Assembly: GCF_000687915.1 (NCBI RefSeq)
Contig: NZ_JHZY01000002.1
Location: 1,550,001 to 1,614,000, forward strand
Direction of reading: 5' to 3'
Source: Leeuwenhoekiella sp. MAR_2009_132
GTDB lineage: Bacteria > Bacteroidota > Bacteroidia > Flavobacteriales > Flavobacteriaceae
Length of the DNA stretch: 64,000 bases
Below the pieces are notes generated by a model. The model ran no database searches, was not told the origin of the DNA, and saw only the letters and a list, made by a program, of their open reading frames with translations. Made by a program: the position numbers and the translations under genes. Below, one piece after another: positions 9,501 to 18,312 of this stretch (position 1 is its first letter; every line of letters begins with the position of its first letter).

Positions 9501-10727
9501 TTATTGTTTTTCCCATAAAAACTCCGTTATGGGCATATATTTTTGAGTTCCGGGATCATTTGTAATTGCTAAACCTACTGAGACCTCAGTAACTTCTTCA
9601 ACTGTAAATATCATTGTATATAAATAATTTTGAGTTACACCTACAGCTTGGGTAATACGCTTGTAAGCCAAGGTATTTTCAGAACTTTCTACATCAACTA
9701 CATTGGGCAGGGTATTTCCTAAAGCAGCAAGAGCATAAACTTTATCTTCTAAATTAAAATTACCAGCTCTTGTTTGTACTTTAAAGATATAAGTACCGGG
9801 ATCTATCGTGGCAGTCTGATACATTAAACCATTAATAATATCAGGTTCTCCACCATAGCCACTTACAACATTCATAAAGTAATTATTACCATTACTATCT
9901 ACCATACCATAAGTATTGCCGTGATGACTTAAAGCTCCTGCATTATGTATCCAGTTTGCTGCCGTAGAATATCGAAGACCTGAGTTGTCTGAAATTTCAA
10001 ATGGCATAATATTGTTAAGTAATAAAGGTGGCGTAGGCTTAAAAGTTTGATAATTTGTATAAAATACATCTAGACTTGTTGAGTCAGGTTTAAAAGCAGA
10101 CCTGTATTTAACGGTATCACCTGCTTTAAAATCTGGTAAAATAACATCAGTTTGAGAAATAGGAACTATTGCTGTCTGTAACTCATTGTTAATATTTACA
10201 TATTCAATCTCTGATTGAAAAATACCTGATGTTGCATCAACACTCGCAAATTTTAAAATAGCTACATTATCAATGGCTTTAGACTCTAAAATAGGTCTGT
10301 TTATTAATGCATTCTGATAACGGTCTCCATAAACTTTACCTGTTGCAAATACCGGTACAGAACTAAACCCGTCACTATCCATGGTTCTAATTTCAAAATT
10401 GTATATATTCTCAGGTAGATTTTCAATTATTTGTGAAATTTTATCGTTATCTCGATCTTTACTTACTGAAAATACAACACTGTCACTCTTATTTGCCCAA
10501 TAAATTTTATACGAAGTAATTTTAGGATCTCCACTTAGATTGCCCTCAATAAGCACCCGGTTGCGCCCGGAAAATACTTTAACAGAATCCATTTTACCCG
10601 TATACAAGATTTCTCCGTTTTCTGCATATTTTAAATACTCATTTTCATCTGTACACGACTGTGTTGCAGCGATACTCACGACTATAATAAATGCAAATAG
10701 AAATTTAGCTATTCTGTATTTTTTCAT
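9501..10727 (-). CDS. Surface lipoprotein, DUF4998 and DUF5013-like
   Basis: 408 residues from the chosen start. The open frame extends further upstream, but the ATG at 10727 begins a proper lipoprotein signal (MKKYRIAKFLFAFIIVVSIAATQSC, Cys near 24 of the mature choice) and avoids overlapping the preceding gene. The N-terminal domain (YTGKMDSVKVFSGRNRVLIEG...SYKIYWANKSDSVVF) matches the DUF4998 type found in glycan-utilisation loci. The C-terminal half (ANWIHNAGALSHHGN...TAWLEK-like sandwich ending ITEFLWEKQ) resembles DUF5013 carbohydrate-binding regions. It is last in the second SusC/SusD operon, 25 bp after the previous gene. It probably binds glycan at the cell surface; no catalytic residues seen. 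Confidence 0.8.
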   Translation of the reverse strand: MKKYRIAKFLFAFIIVVSIAATQSCTDENEYLKYAENGEILYTGKMDSVKVFSGRNRVLIEGNLSGDPKITSYKIYWANKSDSVVFSVSKDRDNDKISQIIENLPENIYNFEIRTMDSDGFSSVPVFATGKVYGDRYQNALINRPILESKAIDNVAILKFASVDATSGIFQSEIEYVNINNELQTAIVPISQTDVILPDFKAGDTVKYRSAFKPDSTSLDVFYTNYQTFKPTPPLLLNNIMPFEISDNSGLRYSTAANWIHNAGALSHHGNTYGMVDSNGNNYFMNVVSGYGGEPDIINGLMYQTATIDPGTYIFKVQTRAGNFNLEDKVYALAALGNTLPNVVDVESSENTLAYKRITQAVGVTQNYLYTMIFTVEEVTEVSVGLAITNDPGTQKYMPITEFLWEKQ

Positions 10728-10752
10728 TTTTAAATATTTTATATGACTTTGA

Positions 10753-11961
10753 TTATCGTGTATCTCCATAAACCCGTAACTCAGCAATTGCAATTCTGCC
10801 AGAACCTCCCCAGTTTTCTAGATTATTAATTCTCAAATAGCGATATTTTGGAGCTGTAATGGGTATAGACCAGTTGAACCCGTCTTGAGCAAATTCTATA
10901 TCTTCATTATTTTGCTGACCTAATGGAAGACCAGATGGTTTTACAACCTCATAATCACCTAATTTATCCCAACTATTAAAACTACCATCTGAAGTAGGGT
11001 TATTAGATCCCCAAATTTCAAATTTTCTCATATTAAATTGCCAATAATAGAAAAACCCGGAACTTGTACCCTGAGGGTAATCCCAAACTTTAATTCGACT
11101 TATTTTCACTTCTGCACCTAAGTCTATTGTAAATGAATGAGGTGCCGGGGCAGCTGCATCTGTAATATAAATTCGTGGCCAATTTCTAAAATCATTATCA
11201 AACATTCTCGAAATAGGAAATGGAAATTCTGTAGTTGGTGCATCTCCTGGTAATGGATAGCCCGAGTACTGTGTACGTGGTATTTCGGTCTCATAAATAG
11301 GCTTTATGGTTTTAAACAATGTATCTGAAGTGTTTAAAAACCGATCTCTTATGGTAAAGGCTAAGTCATAGTTAATGGTATCCAGACCACGTATCGTTCT
11401 AAAAATACTATCTGTTGAAGTATATATACTGTTGCCAGAAGTTTCCCAGTCACCTTCGTCATTTTTTTCCATTAATAAAAGTGCTAGATCTATACGCTTC
11501 TCATTTTTTGCGCGTATAAAGACACCACCAAAATCTGGTCCTACTTCTAAACTTCTAAATACTTCATATAATGATGACTCTTTAGGATTAATAGTTACCG
11601 TAACGGGAGCAGACTCTACTTCGCTACGATTTACAGTTGTAATTTCGATATCGCGTTCTCCAGCTTTAGCAAAACCTTCAATCCATAAAGATTTGTTGTA
11701 ATAAGAAGACTTCACTTCCATTTCTCTTCCACTATCTAACATATAGGTCGCTTTGACATATAGTAAATTAGGATCTTCTGGTAATTGATATTTTATTTGT
11801 GCTTTCCCTGAAAGATTTACCACTTCAATGTTAGTGATTTGACCAGGTGCAGAAGAATCTTTTGTTAACGGTACATTGTCATTTTCATCACTTGCGCACC
11901 CTAGAGATACTAATCCTAAAAGTGATAGTAACAAGCTAAATTTTCGCATCATTTTAATCAT
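10753..11961 (-). CDS. Surface lipoprotein, DUF4959/DUF5126 with C-terminal F5/8-type domain
   Basis: 402 residues from the ATG at 11961; ATGs at 11952 and 11949 are equally possible, and the longer frame to 11994 would overlap the SusD stop. Lipoprotein signal ends LVSLGCASDEND. Two fibronectin/Ig-like domains follow (PGQITNIEVVNLSGKAQIKY; VFRSLEVGPDFGGVFI), then a discoidin-like beta-sandwich from about 270 (ISRMFDNDFRNWPRIY...HSFTIDLGAEVKISRIKVWD...YRYLRINNLENWGGSGRIAIAELRVYG). This architecture is typical of SusE-position proteins in Bacteroidota glycan loci. It follows SusD by 26 bp in the same operon. Likely role: outer-surface glycan binding. Confidence 0.85.
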   Translation of the reverse strand: MIKMMRKFSLLLSLLGLVSLGCASDENDNVPLTKDSSAPGQITNIEVVNLSGKAQIKYQLPEDPNLLYVKATYMLDSGREMEVKSSYYNKSLWIEGFAKAGERDIEITTVNRSEVESAPVTVTINPKESSLYEVFRSLEVGPDFGGVFIRAKNEKRIDLALLLMEKNDEGDWETSGNSIYTSTDSIFRTIRGLDTINYDLAFTIRDRFLNTSDTLFKTIKPIYETEIPRTQYSGYPLPGDAPTTEFPFPISRMFDNDFRNWPRIYITDAAAPAPHSFTIDLGAEVKISRIKVWDYPQGTSSGFFYYWQFNMRKFEIWGSNNPTSDGSFNSWDKLGDYEVVKPSGLPLGQQNNEDIEFAQDGFNWSIPITAPKYRYLRINNLENWGGSGRIAIAELRVYGDTR

Positions 11962-11987
11962 AATTTTCTTATTAAAGTTAGAAGGGA

Positions 11988-13925
11988 CTACCACCCAGGA
12001 TTTTGAATTAGATTAGGGTTTTGTAATAATGTAAATTCTGCTAATGGCCATAAATAATCTCGCGGAGCTACAAATCGCTGTTGAAATACATTACGTAACT
12101 GGTAATATTCTGAAGTCTCCTCACCTAGATAATTCCAGCCGGTTATATCTTTATTAAACTCTTCTGTTGCCTTTTTCCATCTTCTCAAATCCCAATATCT
12201 CTTACCTTCAAAGGCAAACTCTATCAGACGTTCTCTATGTATTATTTCACGCATACCCTCTTTGGTTGCAAACTTATTTGGGTTTATAGAAAAGTTTGTC
12301 CAGGAATCCACGACTCCTGCTAAACCTGCGCGTTCTCGTATCCTGTCAACATAATTCATAACTTCTATAGTAGGACCTTCAGCTTCATTAAGCGCTTCTG
12401 CATAAATCAGATAGAGATCTGATAGGCGTAGCATAGGCCAAGCGTAATCTCGATAAGGTGTACCCGTTGTACTGGTCATTCTCCAGTCTACCAGTTTTTT
12501 TATATAATATCCGGTTACATTGTAAAGTACTCCTGCATTACTACCTCCGTAATCATTATATTTAGCTCGTATGACCCAAGTATCTTCATCAGATCTGGAT
12601 GGTGAATCCTGTTTGTAGAAAGTACTACCGTCAAAACCTAAACTTGCATAAAAACGATACTCTCTGTCAAAATTAAGTCTTGCTGTAGTAAAACCTGTAG
12701 CGATGTTATACCTATCGTCAACACTAGCTGTTTTTAATGCAGTTTCGTCATTAAAATTCAAAGTTTTGTCTTCAACAATAGGTACCCCATTTTTTGTATG
12801 GTACATCTTAGCTATTTTTAAGGTTGGAGATAAAATCTTTTGACATAGCGTGTGCGTATATTCTGAACTTACTGGTACCATGCAGTATTGTTGCAAAAGA
12901 CTTGTTCTACTACTAGGATTTGCCCAAATGATTTCAGGATTCCAGCGTTCTGTAAATGCCTGGCTATAACTTAATTTTATTAATGTAGTATCTGATAGAT
13001 CAAATTGATTTTGATTAAATTCATATAAAGCTGCACCGTTAGCTTCAGCCACATCTATGGCTGCTTTTGCTGCATCTGCTGCCAACCGCCATTTTTCAAC
13101 TTCGAAAACAGTACTAATTAATTGTTTGCCTTCATTATCTACAAACCCAGCATAGTCAGAGTTTCCGTTAAAAAGAGGACTTGCTGAAAGCATTAAAACT
13201 TCAGCTTTCACTCCCAGAGCTATTACTTTTGTAATTCTTCCTAATTCATTTGCAGGATCTAAAATAGTTTCTGGTAGCGCTTCAGCACTTTCATCTAGAA
13301 GATTAACGATAAATGCTACAACTTCATTTAGTGGAGCACGTTTAACATTAATAGCTTCTGTTGATGCTTCAATTGGTATATTTTTATCTACAATTGGTAT
13401 GGGGCCATACATTCTCATCAAATAATAATGGTAATATGCTTTGAGAAATTTCGCCTCAGCGATCCAACGTGCACGTTCAAATTCTTGCAAATCCTGTACT
13501 TTACTTTCATCTTCAAGGTTTTCTATAAAAATATTACAGTTACGTATGCCTTGAAACAACTTATAATTGTTTCCTGGCCCCCCACCAAATCGAGAACCAT
13601 CCCAGACATTGTAGAAAGGATTACCCGCATTTTGATTACCTTTTGCAATTTCAAAATTAGCCGTATTAGCAAGTATCAAATCATTTTTCCATATCTCATC
13701 TCCTGCAAGCATACCTATATTAAAGTTCACATCGCCTTCTCGTGGTAAGTAAGAATAACAGGTGAAAAGATATTTTTCTGCCTCGTTGCGTAATGTAAAT
13801 GCGTTATCTATTGTGGCCACATTATCAGGAACAACATCAAGAAACTCACCACCACAGGATTGAAGTAAACTTCCTAAAACTATAGAAGAAACCAGAATGC
13901 TAATTCTTTTGTAAAATATTTTCAT
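11988..13925 (-). CDS. SusD/RagB-family glycan-binding lipoprotein (second system)
   Basis: 645 residues, longer than average for SusD. Signal ends LLQSCGGEFLDVVPDN (Cys24), the standard lipobox plus EFLDxxP start. TPR-type helices (ARWIAEAKFLKAYYHYYLMRMYGPIPIV, about 150-180) and the C-terminal RagB region (PMLRLSDLYLIYAEALNEAEGP; RERLIEFAFEGKRYWDLRRWKKA) are intact, and the protein ends LWPLAEFTLLQNPNLIQNPGW. It works with the SusC encoded 32 bp upstream to capture and import glycan. The extra length lies mainly in loops between 270 and 480, where ligand-binding insertions are usual. Confidence 0.95.
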   Translation of the reverse strand: MKIFYKRISILVSSIVLGSLLQSCGGEFLDVVPDNVATIDNAFTLRNEAEKYLFTCYSYLPREGDVNFNIGMLAGDEIWKNDLILANTANFEIAKGNQNAGNPFYNVWDGSRFGGGPGNNYKLFQGIRNCNIFIENLEDESKVQDLQEFERARWIAEAKFLKAYYHYYLMRMYGPIPIVDKNIPIEASTEAINVKRAPLNEVVAFIVNLLDESAEALPETILDPANELGRITKVIALGVKAEVLMLSASPLFNGNSDYAGFVDNEGKQLISTVFEVEKWRLAADAAKAAIDVAEANGAALYEFNQNQFDLSDTTLIKLSYSQAFTERWNPEIIWANPSSRTSLLQQYCMVPVSSEYTHTLCQKILSPTLKIAKMYHTKNGVPIVEDKTLNFNDETALKTASVDDRYNIATGFTTARLNFDREYRFYASLGFDGSTFYKQDSPSRSDEDTWVIRAKYNDYGGSNAGVLYNVTGYYIKKLVDWRMTSTTGTPYRDYAWPMLRLSDLYLIYAEALNEAEGPTIEVMNYVDRIRERAGLAGVVDSWTNFSINPNKFATKEGMREIIHRERLIEFAFEGKRYWDLRRWKKATEEFNKDITGWNYLGEETSEYYQLRNVFQQRFVAPRDYLWPLAEFTLLQNPNLIQNPGW

Positions 13926-13957
13926 AGAATATCAGATTATAATAAAATCGTAATTAA

Positions 13958-16900
13958 TTAAAGTCTTGCGGTTATACCTAAGTTATATACAGATTGAATT
14001 GGATATCCAAGACCATTAGCACCTTGTTCTGGATCCCAAAGGTCAAACGAACTCCAAACCGCCAGATTAATACCACTTGCATACAAGCGAAGACTTTTTA
14101 ATCCTATTTTATCTGTAAATTTTGAAGGAGCATTGTAGCCAATCTCTATATTTTTAAACCGCAAGAAAGCACCATTACGCATCCACCAAGTAGAGGGTTG
14201 ATTGTTGTTTTCTTCCTGATCTGTACTCAAACGAGGCCAAAATGCGTAGACATCACGATTTTCTTCAGACCAATGGCTTTCTGCTATAGCTTTTAACAAA
14301 CCACTCTCTGAACTACCATTAATATAAAATGGTTGTATAAGAGCAGGATTTATAAAAAAGCTAGATCGTGCAGAACCCTGGAAGAATACACTTAAATCAA
14401 AAGCTTTATACCCTAAACTACCTCCAAAGCCATATATTATCTCCGGAGTTGTTGGAAGTCCTATAGGCACACGATCTGAATTGCTAATTACACCATCTCC
14501 ATTAATATCTCGATATTTTATATCACCACCTCGAACCTCACCAAATTGAGTAGGTGAGTTTGTCACCTCTTTATCATCTACAAAAAGGCGCTCTGCCACA
14601 AGCCCATACTGTTGTCCTATAGAGTTACCTTTTCTAAAAAGATAAGAAAGTTCATCAGGATAGTCTATTTCTGCAAATTGAAGAATCTCGCTTGTAGAAT
14701 ACGTCATATTAGCTCGTAAACTTGTCCACCAATTATTACCAAATTGATCGTTATAATCTATAGAAAGATCTACACCCTTACTTTCTACTTCTCCGAAGTT
14801 AGTTGAAGGTGTACTTTGCAGCCCCAGTGTTGAACTTACATCTGTTCTAGGTTGAAGTATATTGAAACGACGCTGCTTAAATGCATCGGTTATAATATTT
14901 ATTTTATTAAATAGCTCCAAGTCCAAGCCTAAGTTTACTTGCTCAGATTTTTCCCAAGTTATAAGACTATTTGCATAACGTTCAATTGAAACACCCGGTC
15001 TGGTTCTGGAAAATTCTTCACCAAAGGTAAAACCGTAGGTCCCATTATTTAAATTAACATTAGATAAATAGAAAAAACGATCTTGAGCACTTCCTATCTC
15101 ATCATTACCCACAAAACCATAAGTAGCTCTTACTTTTAAATCTGTGATTATATCCTTTTCTTTTATTTTTTCAAAAAACTTCTCATTTGATATACGATAA
15201 GCTACACCAAATGATGGAAAAAATCCATATCTATTACCCTGCGAAAATTTTTCAGAACCGTTGTAACCAAAATTTATTTCTGCCAGATAACGCTTATCAT
15301 AGGCGTAAGTAAACCTGCCGGAAAGACCATGATTTCTGCTAGCAAGTGAAGATTGAACAGAGCCCGCGTTTCCTGTTTGATAGCTCGATAACAGGTTCAG
15401 TAATAACCCTGAAACCTCATGAACCTCGTTAAACGTTCTATTGTAATTAATTGCGGTTTCTAAATAAATACGAGAGTCTAAACGTTTATCTCCCGGGTTA
15501 TAATCTAAAAATTCGGTCCCCGTTGTGCCTATAGATGATTCACTACCATCATTAAAAACATTTAAAATAATTTCACCTGTTTCTTGATTTCTTCGGGAAC
15601 CATAGTAAAATGGATTATAAGATCTTGACACATCAAAAAATGAAAATCTACGTATATATCCCATAGCACGAGCACTAAGTCCTTCAGTCCAGAAATTTAA
15701 ATCCTGTTTCAATTCAATTTGAGCTTGAATAGTAGAGTTTTTATAGACTTGGTAGCCCCTAACCATTTCTGCATACGGATTTACAGCAAGGACTCCACTA
15801 CCTGGACGGGTTTCTGCACCACCAAAAAGCGGATGTGTTGTGAACGGTCTTAATTCATTTGGATAAACATCTGGGAATAAAACAGGGTTTGAATATAGTG
15901 CTAAATTAAATATACGCTGACCTCCGTTAACTAAGTTACCTTGAGCATTTCTGCTTCCTATAGGTCCTGTATAATCATCAAACTGCCCATAAACTCGTAT
16001 AATACCTTCTGTTGTTGGAGTCAAATCAATATTAATATTACTACGTATAGAATAGTTGTACAGTTTTATATTATTATTAAAATCGTTGATCCCATTAACT
16101 TTTAAGAGACCATTATCAATATTCATAGTTCCAGCGATATAATATCTGGCACGTTCACCACCACCACTTGCGCTAAGATTTATTCCTTGATTCCAGCTAT
16201 AATTTTTTATTAATTTCTCTATCCAATTATTGTTAGGATAAAGCAGTAAATTATCACCTGCTGCAGTGCGGTCTATTTTATTTTGAGAATATGGTAACGG
16301 TGCAAGAGGATCTCTGGTAAGTGTAGCCTCGTTAGCCAATTGCATGTAGGTAATATTATCTGCTAACTTGAAATTATCTGTATTAGAAGAAAAACGATTT
16401 TCTACTCTAAAATCAAATTTTACGTCGCCTAATATACCACTCTTAGTAGCTACCAGAATTACACCGTTTGCCCCTCTTGCACCATAAATTGAGGCGGCAG
16501 CAGCATCCTTTAAAACCGAAAATGAATCAATATCATCGGGTTGTAAACGGGCAAGATCTGTTGTTGAAGACTCTATACCATCTATAAGTATTAACGGGTT
16601 ACGTTTACCGGCTCCAAATGTACCTAAGCCTCGTATAAAAAAGTCCGAGTTATCTGCACCTGGCTCACCAGAACGCTGATACCCTATTAATCCTGAAACT
16701 CTACCCGCTAGTACATTGGTAAGGTTGCTCGTGGGTGTTTTAAGTTCACCCGGAGAAATGGTTGTAATACTACTTACAAGACTTTCTTTCTTTTGGGTAC
16801 CAAAACCAACAATAACAAGCTCATCTAAAGACTCTGTACTTGTTTCTAAAAGTACATCTATTTCATTTAAATCTCGAACCCTTACTTCTTTAGTAATAAA

Positions 16901-17176
16901 ACCTAAGTATGAAAATACTAAAACAGCATCAGGACCGGTTACTGTCAGTTGGAACAAACCATCAAAATCAGTATCAACTCCATTAGAAGTACCTTTTTCT
17001 AAAACGGAAACTCCTGGAATGGGCGTTCCGGCATCTGCAGATTTAACAGTACCTCTAATCTGCTGCTGATAATTATCAAACGTATTTAGTGTGATATGAA
17101 CCTCATTTAAGGAAGAAGCTCTGAGGCTGTACGTACTTAATATAGTAAGCACAAAAAATAGTAATTTTTTTATCAT
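13958..17176 (-). CDS. SusC/RagA-family TonB-dependent transporter (second system)
   Basis: 1072 residues. After a signal segment (MIKKLLFFVLTILSTYSLRA) and a short spacer comes the carboxypeptidase-like domain (IRGTVKSADAGTPIPGVSVLEKGTSNG, about 40-115), the plug (LDELVIVGFGTQKKESLVSSITTI) and the SusC signature FSVLKDAAAASIYGARGANGVILVATK, followed by the barrel with aromatic-rich end strands. It opens the second operon (SusC-SusD-two lipoproteins). The leader carries a 24-bp palindrome just before the start and the promoter contains the same operator as the first operon. It imports an oligosaccharide into the periplasm; the substrate is not identifiable here. Confidence 0.96.
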   Translation of the reverse strand: MIKKLLFFVLTILSTYSLRASSLNEVHITLNTFDNYQQQIRGTVKSADAGTPIPGVSVLEKGTSNGVDTDFDGLFQLTVTGPDAVLVFSYLGFITKEVRVRDLNEIDVLLETSTESLDELVIVGFGTQKKESLVSSITTISPGELKTPTSNLTNVLAGRVSGLIGYQRSGEPGADNSDFFIRGLGTFGAGKRNPLILIDGIESSTTDLARLQPDDIDSFSVLKDAAAASIYGARGANGVILVATKSGILGDVKFDFRVENRFSSNTDNFKLADNITYMQLANEATLTRDPLAPLPYSQNKIDRTAAGDNLLLYPNNNWIEKLIKNYSWNQGINLSASGGGERARYYIAGTMNIDNGLLKVNGINDFNNNIKLYNYSIRSNINIDLTPTTEGIIRVYGQFDDYTGPIGSRNAQGNLVNGGQRIFNLALYSNPVLFPDVYPNELRPFTTHPLFGGAETRPGSGVLAVNPYAEMVRGYQVYKNSTIQAQIELKQDLNFWTEGLSARAMGYIRRFSFFDVSRSYNPFYYGSRRNQETGEIILNVFNDGSESSIGTTGTEFLDYNPGDKRLDSRIYLETAINYNRTFNEVHEVSGLLLNLLSSYQTGNAGSVQSSLASRNHGLSGRFTYAYDKRYLAEINFGYNGSEKFSQGNRYGFFPSFGVAYRISNEKFFEKIKEKDIITDLKVRATYGFVGNDEIGSAQDRFFYLSNVNLNNGTYGFTFGEEFSRTRPGVSIERYANSLITWEKSEQVNLGLDLELFNKINIITDAFKQRRFNILQPRTDVSSTLGLQSTPSTNFGEVESKGVDLSIDYNDQFGNNWWTSLRANMTYSTSEILQFAEIDYPDELSYLFRKGNSIGQQYGLVAERLFVDDKEVTNSPTQFGEVRGGDIKYRDINGDGVISNSDRVPIGLPTTPEIIYGFGGSLGYKAFDLSVFFQGSARSSFFINPALIQPFYINGSSESGLLKAIAESHWSEENRDVYAFWPRLSTDQEENNNQPSTWWMRNGAFLRFKNIEIGYNAPSKFTDKIGLKSLRLYASGINLAVWSSFDLWDPEQGANGLGYPIQSVYNLGITARL

Positions 17177-17199
17177 TTATTTGAGTTTAATATTTATAA

Positions 17200-17223
17200 T
17201 ATCAGATAATATATTATCTGATA
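17200..17223. repeat. Perfect 24-bp palindrome in the SusC leader
   Basis: A perfect inverted repeat: left half TATCAGATAATA, right half its exact complement, ending 24 nt before the SusC start codon. It lies downstream of the predicted start point, so it can form a 12-bp hairpin in the mRNA next to the initiation site or be a dimeric-protein operator. Confidence 0.75.
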
Positions 17224-17292
17224 AATTTTGAATTTTATTAACAAATAGTATTAGAGTAATCGCTAATACTGAAAAAAAACAAATTATTAACT

Positions 17293-17300
17293 CAAAAGTA
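17293..17300 (-). promoter_or_regulatory. -7 element of the second SusC/SusD operon
   Basis: TACTTTTG on the minus strand (TAnnTTTG). The upstream -33 is weak (TTTA at 17320-17317), as expected for an activated promoter. Predicted leader about 110 nt. Confidence 0.6.
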
Positions 17301-17322
17301 TTTAGAACACAAGATGTAAAAA

Positions 17323-17356
17323 ATGGATATATTTAGCAAATAGATGGATTATTTTA
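17323..17356. promoter_or_regulatory. Candidate AraC-family operator (21-bp direct repeat)
   Basis: ATGGATATATTTA (17323) and ATGGATTATTTTA (17344) are direct repeats exactly 21 bp apart. Their edge is 23 bp from the -7 box at 17300, against 22 bp in the first operon, with the same orientation relative to the gene. A third exact copy lies at 17522-17534. Confidence 0.68.
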
Positions 17357-17521
17357 CATTATATATGGTTTAAAAATTCTTAATCCATAATTTTTTTAAT
17401 TTCTTCGACAATCTCATAAAATACTATACATATCACACAATCTAATACTTAGAATATCAAATACAAAACTGCACATAATCACTATATCGATTTCTTGAAA
17501 ATATGCTAACTCAGTCTCAAT

Positions 17522-17534
17522 ATGGATTATTTTA
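17522..17534. promoter_or_regulatory. Distal copy of the operator half-site
   Basis: A third exact ATGGATTATTTTA, 178 bp upstream of the copy at 17344 (about 17 helical turns). No good partner is seen 21 bp away. It may be an auxiliary site, as in AraC looping; this is an inference. Confidence 0.45.
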
Positions 17535-18312
17535 TTAACACATAAAATTTTCCTAAATTATTGAACAAATAATTTGAAGATTGAAACTAATAAAGCAGTA
17601 ATAATAAATTAGAATTAGTAATTGAGAATACTTAAACATTCACATATAATATTTAAAGAATGATAAACTATGCTAAAGCTTATTAATGAAAATGATCGCT
17701 TTAACCGCACGCGTCAAATTATTTAGGTAATAGTAGACCTGGAATATTTATGTCTGGTTAGCCCGCTAGCTAAATTTCGGGTATTATTACACAAAATATA
17801 ATACTGAATAAGATTTACTACGAACAAATCAAGGAGAAACAATTTATATACTTTACGATCTTTCTATAATGGCGCACCCATAAGAAAATTGTAGAATTGT
17901 AAGTGTTAATAACAAAATGTTTAATGCGGCATCACGGTTACTATAATAGAATATGATGCGCAATTTACTGCAAGAGATTAATTTATTAATATATACCCTT
18001 GAGCCGTTAAAAAAGGAAATGCTATTGTGGGTTTATGTTCATCAGCAAAAGGCGGAAAAACAAAAAAAAGCAAATTTGCGGTATACTAAAACCGAAAATT
18101 AATTGACAAAACTTATCTAACTATTAGGTTGAAAAATGAGAATTTGTAGAACATACTTTTAAAATCCTTCTCATTTTATTAAAAGGTTTGTAAATGGTTC
18201 CGCTATATTGTTTTTTTTTGCAAAAAAATATAGGATATAATATAAATTTTAAGATTATTAAACTAAATTAAAAAAATTGACTACATAAAATCAGTATACA
18301 GTAAGATTATAC
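17535..18312. other. Long AT-rich gap downstream of the integrase
   Basis: About 780 bases with no convincing gene. It holds one short open frame (17953-18102) and an imperfectly placed inverted repeat (AAAATGAGAA at 18133-18142 with its complement at 18168-18177). The lack of coding and the location inside an integrase-bounded island suggest decayed mobile-element DNA. Confidence 0.5.
17953..18102 (+). CDS. Possible small ORF or remnant, 49 residues
   Basis: Two adjacent ATGs open a 49-codon frame ending at TAA 18100-18102. The product is basic with a helical, Lys/Gln-rich tail (WVYVHQQKAEKQKKANLRYT). I recognise no family. It could be a remnant of a mobile-element gene, or chance in AT-rich DNA. 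Low confidence. Confidence 0.2.
   Translation: MMRNLLQEINLLIYTLEPLKKEMLLWVYVHQQKAEKQKKANLRYTKTEN

Noticed and set aside
10728..10793. Longer N-terminus for the DUF4998 lipoprotein
   Set aside because: It would overlap the preceding gene by 41 bp and put 22 unrelated residues before a perfect lipoprotein signal.
17953..18102. Firm gene call for the 49-residue frame
   Set aside because: No family, no promoter and a low-complexity basic tail; kept only as a low-confidence feature.
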